From the IMG/VR virus record IMGVR_UViG_3300021440_000128, positions 1-22,524 of that record: a stretch of DNA of 22,524 bases, one strand, 5' to 3'. A model generated the notes under the pieces. That model was not told the DNA's origin and searched no databases. It saw only the letters and a program-made list of their open reading frames with translations. The DNA is from a virus. Each line of letters opens with the position of its first letter. Position 1 is the first letter of the stretch. Made by a program: the position numbers and the translations under genes. Below, piece by piece: positions 18,618 to 22,524 of the stretch.

Positions 18618-19256
18618 TTATACCTCCATTGCGATCTTGATTTTTAGCGCCAGCTCCCGGCGCTTTCTATCTGCTTCGCGCTTTGCTGCAAGCTCCTTGC
18701 GCACTTCTTCGGCCACTCCTGCCGCGTAAGCGCTGCGCGTTGCTTCTATTTGTGTTCCCGGATTCGCGGGAAGAGAAACGGCGGAAACGTCATATAATTT
18801 CCTTATGCCGGTGATAGTTACCAACACGTCAACAGTTCCATCATCGTTTTCCGTTATGGTTTCCTCTTTGCTGGCGATCGTAAAGCCGAAGCTCATTTTT
18901 GTGGTATATCCGCCGGCTATCTCTTCATAGAGCTGGCGGCCTATCGCCGTGCCTTCAAGATCGGCGCGGCATTTATAGCCGTGCTCATCATTGGCCAGCA
19001 TTAAAGTGCCGTTGCTGTTTCGGGCATATACATGGCCCTGGTGGTCATATTGCATGATAACGTCCGACACGTCGCAATTATTAAATGCGTCCGGGGCCAC
19101 TTGTTCCCGCACTGTCACATTTTCATAACTATAAAGCTCATACGGATCGTTAAACGTTGTGCAGTAGCCTTCTACAATGTACCCGTCGTCATCCTGGGCG
19201 CGTTCCTTCGCCCTGAGCGTCATGCTCCTGTATTCTCTTTCGTCACACTGCGGCAT
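18618..19256 (-). CDS. HK97-family prohead protease
   Basis: 212-aa serine protease that matures the prohead. His72 in MQYDHQGHVYARNSNGTL and Ser122 in TKMSFGF match the conserved catalytic positions of the HK97/herpesvirus protease fold; the C-terminal ~50 residues are helical and basic, possibly binding the capsid scaffold. The start at 19256 is fixed by GGAGGACAGGAAA and overlaps the portal gene end by 14 nt; the longer open reading upstream has no ribosome site. Sits between portal and major capsid protein as in HK97. Confidence 0.92.
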   Translation of the reverse strand: MPQCDEREYRSMTLRAKERAQDDDGYIVEGYCTTFNDPYELYSYENVTVREQVAPDAFNNCDVSDVIMQYDHQGHVYARNSNGTLMLANDEHGYKCRADLEGTAIGRQLYEEIAGGYTTKMSFGFTIASKEETITENDDGTVDVLVTITGIRKLYDVSAVSLPANPGTQIEATRSAYAAGVAEEVRKELAAKREADRKRRELALKIKIAMEV

Positions 19257-20442
19257 TTTCCTGTCCTCCTGTTTCTTTATCCTCTTGATTTGCCGGAAGT
19301 TCCCCGGCCGGGCTGTAGTAATACTCACCACGATGCGGGAATACCTGGCCGGCTCCGTTCGGAAGCGGCGGCAAGTTCCAAATATCGCGGATTTCGTCAA
19401 GCATCATAAGGCCGCTATTTGTGGCCATTTCAGAAACGGCCCGTTTATCGCTGTTGCTCATAAACTGCAGCCGGTTAGAAGTAGCATATATATAATTGCC
19501 CGTATTGATCTCCCGCACGGAATATACACACGCGCTTATTTCGTCGCTGAATTGAATAGCAAACGGCTCAATAGCACCCTCATAAAATGCGCTGTATTCG
19601 TCGGGCGTGGCACTGTTCTGCAGGATCTTTTCATTGACGCCGAAGTAATTGAAAACGTTCGTTTTTATCTGTTCCGTTTCCTTCGGATCAACAACGAACG
19701 GGCTTGATTCTACTTGCTTAATATCCTGCATGTTCTGAGGAAACAGCAAAAGCCCGGAGCTGTCCGCGCTCATGTTGTTTTCAACGAATCGTTTTTTACT
19801 TTTCTTTAAATCCTCATCTTTTGCCAGGTTAGAAGCGCGGGCAATAAAACGGAATGTTGCGCTGTTCTTTATGGCCTCTTTGATAGCTTGGTTATTTATA
19901 TCTATCAATGACATAGTGGAAGTCATGCAGGCGTTCGACGTGCCGAAATAATCATCTTTATATTGGTGCTTATTCATCAAAAAGCACTTTGACAGCTCCA
20001 CAGCTGCGCGCCGTCTGTTCGCAAACGTATAGCGCAGGTATTCGGTGTCGTTATACTCCACAACTTCGCATTTTTCCGGCGCCACTGGAAGGAAGCCGCG
20101 CAAAGAGCCGTATGCATCCAGCTCCGGAACAAATATACAATTGTTATCCATATCCAGGATCGTGCTGGCGCGATAGAAAAACTTATAAAAGCTTTGCATA
20201 CTGTTTGGCCGCGCCTTAAAGCTTGCCGTAAATGACGGCTGCGCGGATCCGGTAATAGATATCTGCAGCTTAGCGGCAGCGCGCGCCCTGGCGTCGATCG
20301 CCGCGCGTACTAATTCACTTTCATATAGCCGGCCATTCCAGGAAGTGAACGCGGGCCGGTAAACGGTAAGCCCTGTATATGTCGTTGATACTTCCGCCAG
20401 CTGTTTTTCTTTTGGCGTGAAAAGCTTTTCAAAAAGGCCCAT
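19243..20442 (-). CDS. Portal protein (HK97 family)
   Basis: 399-aa protein of usual length. N-terminal GLFEKLFTPKEKQL and VRAAIDARARAAAKLQISIT, the clip/stem region around TNVFNYFGVNEKILQNSATP (~280-299), DEYSAFYEGAIEPFAIQFSD and the late LMMLDEIRDIWNLPPLPNGA are characteristic of HK97-type portals. Twelve subunits form the vertex through which TerL pumps DNA. Starts behind GGGAGTTAAAACA, 17 nt after the TerL stop. The C-terminus is a charged linker after the PHRGEYYY segment. Confidence 0.93.
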   Translation of the reverse strand: MGLFEKLFTPKEKQLAEVSTTYTGLTVYRPAFTSWNGRLYESELVRAAIDARARAAAKLQISITGSAQPSFTASFKARPNSMQSFYKFFYRASTILDMDNNCIFVPELDAYGSLRGFLPVAPEKCEVVEYNDTEYLRYTFANRRRAAVELSKCFLMNKHQYKDDYFGTSNACMTSTMSLIDINNQAIKEAIKNSATFRFIARASNLAKDEDLKKSKKRFVENNMSADSSGLLLFPQNMQDIKQVESSPFVVDPKETEQIKTNVFNYFGVNEKILQNSATPDEYSAFYEGAIEPFAIQFSDEISACVYSVREINTGNYIYATSNRLQFMSNSDKRAVSEMATNSGLMMLDEIRDIWNLPPLPNGAGQVFPHRGEYYYSPAGELPANQEDKETGGQENAAV

Positions 20443-20459
20443 TGTTTTAACTCCCTCTA

Positions 20460-22112
20460 TTATTCGTTTTCTAGCTGTTCCCCTATTTCGTCGAAATACT
20501 TAGATCTAACGGCCAGCGCGTCCAGGATGCTGGCCACGCCGTCAATATGTGCGTACTTACTTATTTTTACTATCTTCACGCGGCGGCTTTCCGCATCCGA
20601 ATAAAGCGCCGTATTGAGTAAGTGTATTTTCAAAAGATCATTATCACCTATATTTATGGTGCCGTCCTGCATACCGCCTTCAAGCTCATAAATCATATTG
20701 GTAAGATTGTAGCCCTGGAATACATCATCAGTGTGATAGCCCTGGGCTTTCAATGATTTAATTAGATACTGTGAGCTATAGCGATCGTAGCCGATCTTTA
20801 GCGGCAGAATTTCATAATCATTCACTAGCATGTCAACCCAGCGCGCCACGTCCTCAAAATCAACGAAGCTTTCACCGCTCAGCTGTAAAATGCCACGGTC
20901 AATATATTCCCGGTATGGGATCCCGTCGCGGGCCGTGGCCGTTTCCAGCTTCCCCGCCGGTAGCCAAAACTGAGTATATATATAATCTATGCCGTTCTTT
21001 CTAACTATGATCGTAGCGGCCGTAAGGTCAACGCTTTGCGATAGGTCAATACCGAGCACACAATACGAGCCCCGAAGATCCTCCAGCGTGATCTGATCAC
21101 CGCAGGCATGTTTAACCGTGTCGGAAGATACCCAGGCCATAGCGCTGCCCTGTTTGATATTGCAATACTTACAAAGAAACTCATATTTTTTCGATAAGCT
21201 TTGCTCAGCTATTGCTATTTCTTCAAGCATGTAATCAACGCTAACGCTTACGCCTAAATTTGGGTTAGCCTTTTTTAGCTCGTTGATATCGTTCCATTTT
21301 TCCACATTGTCGATCATGTAGAAAACCGGCAGCAGCCTTTTTTCTTTTCCGTCACCGAGCAGCACGCGCGTGCCGCGGGCGATAAGCTCATCATATACGC
21401 CCTCATTTTCATAACCCGCCGTGCTGATCGAAATCAATAAAGGCTGTTGGCGTGCACCGAATGAGCTTTTGATAACCTCATACATCTTTTTCCCTGGATC
21501 CCCGCGCCAGCTGGCTATTTCATCATTGATACAAAAAGAAATGTTAAAGCCGTCAGATTTCTTCGCGCTCAGCGCAAGCGGGGCCGCGCTGCTGTTGGTA
21601 CTTTCAATATATATATCTGTCCGGCGCTTTTTACATAGATTAGAAAGCTCCGGCTCTTTGCTAATCATTTGGTAAAAGGCATCATAACATAAGCTGGCTT
21701 GCTGCAACTTCGGCGCGCAAAAGTAAATGCGCGCGCCGTATTCGCCGTCACAAAAAGTAGCATACGACGCCCAGGCGGCAGCCAATAAGGTTTTACCGTT
21801 CTTCCTGGCAATGATTATGCACACTTCGCGGAATTGCCGGAAGCCGTTAGCGTCAACAATTCCAAATATCAAAGCTGTTAGAGCTTTCTCCCACGGCTCC
21901 AGCTTGATGAGCTCCGGAGCTAATGCGCCCTCATGGTGCCGGCAAAAGTTTTCAACGAACGAAATAGCCCTGTTGGCTTTCTTCGCATCATAGAAAAAAG
22001 CCTTTTCCTGGAGCCCGTTTATTATCCAGGCATATAATAATCGGATCCAGCGGCCCACTATTTCGCTGCCGTCCTTAATGGCCTGGTAATAGGCCAATAT
22101 ACTATTATCCAT
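20460..22112 (-). CDS. Terminase large subunit
   Basis: 550-aa packaging motor. ATPase domain: Walker A ARKNGKT (102-108), Walker B ISFCINDE (191-198) and the coupling motif SISTAG (228-233). Nuclease domain: VLGIDLSQSVDLTA with D356 and D362, followed by KIGYDRYSSQYLIKSL and a late DALAVR acidic position. It cuts concatemeric phage DNA and drives it into the portal. The ATG overlaps the TerS end by 8 nt. Belongs to the common Terminase_1 type found with HK97-like capsids; the packaging mode (cos or pac) cannot be decided here. Confidence 0.95.
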   Translation of the reverse strand: MDNSILAYYQAIKDGSEIVGRWIRLLYAWIINGLQEKAFFYDAKKANRAISFVENFCRHHEGALAPELIKLEPWEKALTALIFGIVDANGFRQFREVCIIIARKNGKTLLAAAWASYATFCDGEYGARIYFCAPKLQQASLCYDAFYQMISKEPELSNLCKKRRTDIYIESTNSSAAPLALSAKKSDGFNISFCINDEIASWRGDPGKKMYEVIKSSFGARQQPLLISISTAGYENEGVYDELIARGTRVLLGDGKEKRLLPVFYMIDNVEKWNDINELKKANPNLGVSVSVDYMLEEIAIAEQSLSKKYEFLCKYCNIKQGSAMAWVSSDTVKHACGDQITLEDLRGSYCVLGIDLSQSVDLTAATIIVRKNGIDYIYTQFWLPAGKLETATARDGIPYREYIDRGILQLSGESFVDFEDVARWVDMLVNDYEILPLKIGYDRYSSQYLIKSLKAQGYHTDDVFQGYNLTNMIYELEGGMQDGTINIGDNDLLKIHLLNTALYSDAESRRVKIVKISKYAHIDGVASILDALAVRSKYFDEIGEQLENE

Positions 22113-22482
22113 TTGCCTTCAAGAAAGCATCAAGGCGGGAAGCCGCCCGCGTTTCCGGCAGCTGTGCGCTCAGCTCTTTGATCGTCGCTTGATAATTTTT
22201 ATATAGCGCGTTCCATGCCTGTAGCGCCGCGCTTTGTTTTATGCCTTGTTGGTTGTCGCCGTTCTGATAAGCTTCTAAAAATCCGTTTCGGTTTATCTCT
22301 TCTTCCAATTCCTCCAGCGTGACAAGCTGGAAGGCCGCCCGCTCTATCAACCTCATGGCCATGTGTAGCCGATCGGCCGGAAGATCCTTGTAAAAGCTTT
22401 TAAGTTTTCTAACTTCCTGGCTTATTCGTCTAACTTTCGACTTCTCCGTATTTTTTAGAGTAATTTCGGTTATTTGGGCCAT
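22105..22482 (-). CDS. Terminase small subunit (putative)
   Basis: 125-aa protein, mostly helical, matching the pattern of small terminases of Firmicutes phages in LVTLEELEEEINRNGFLEAY, YQNGDNQQGIKQSAA and YKNYQATIKELSAQLPE. It would recognise the packaging start and recruit TerL. Starts at 22482 behind GGGGGTGTAACT; only 42 bp remain to the window edge, so the late promoter and upstream genes (often HNH endonuclease) are outside. Overlaps the TerL start by 8 nt. Confidence 0.87.
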   Translation of the reverse strand: MAQITEITLKNTEKSKVRRISQEVRKLKSFYKDLPADRLHMAMRLIERAAFQLVTLEELEEEINRNGFLEAYQNGDNQQGIKQSAALQAWNALYKNYQATIKELSAQLPETRAASRLDAFLKANG

Positions 22483-22524
22483 AGTTACACCCCCCTAAGC
22501 GTACCCTACCCAGTTTGCTAGCAG

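Overview
The window is a large part of a temperate siphovirus-type phage with HK97-style head genes, from a low-to-mid GC Gram-positive (Firmicutes/Clostridia-like) host. This rests on strong GGAGG-type ribosome binding sites before almost every gene, tightly packed phage modules in canonical order, and a short copy of the 3' end of a tmRNA gene where the attachment site should be. No host gene is visible. Species and phage genus cannot be fixed from the sequence alone.

Layout. (1) 1-2984, minus strand: early/replication operon read leftward from a promoter near 3020-3048. It holds a Cro-like HTH protein, a second small HTH protein, a Cys-rich HTH protein, an unknown 98-aa protein, a replisome organizer, a 62-aa Cys-rich protein and SSB, which runs off the left edge. 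The replisome organizer gene contains a GTGACA/TGTCAC repeat cluster next to a very AT-rich stretch, a likely replication origin. (2) 2985-3140: divergent control region with face-to-face promoters and three related operator-like sites. (3) 3141-4554, plus strand: XRE repressor and tyrosine integrase, overlapping by 26 nt. (4) 4555-5309: 755 bp without a convincing gene but full of signals: int terminators, palindromes, an attP core matching the last 23 nt of a tmRNA, a terminator, a perfect canonical ParB-binding site (parS), repeats on both sides that could be integrase arm sites, a cruciform-like inverted repeat, and the late-operon terminator. (5) 5310-22482, minus strand: late operon, listed right to left (5'->3'): TerS, TerL, portal, prohead protease, major capsid protein, glycosyltransferase, small basic/acidic protein, four head-tail connector/tail-completion genes, major tail protein, tail assembly chaperone with a -1 programmed frameshift, tape measure, distal tail, tail/baseplate protein, two tail fibre-like proteins, holin and NlpC/P60-type endolysin.

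Integrase and lysis genes lie on opposite sides of one att site, with no host DNA between. That is the order of the circular, excised or episomal phage and not of an integrated prophage. The early operon leaving the left edge and the late operon entering at the right edge are therefore probably joined outside the window (inference).

The most notable point is the exact TGTTTCACGTGAAACA site 31 nt from the attP core, with no parA/parB gene in the window. It suggests that the phage recruits the host ParB (Spo0J) partition system. Other points worth a second look are the origin inside the initiator gene, the A AAA AAC frameshift signal with its complete trans-frame tail, the glycosyltransferase beside the capsid gene, and internal attenuator hairpins placed after the capsid and major tail genes.
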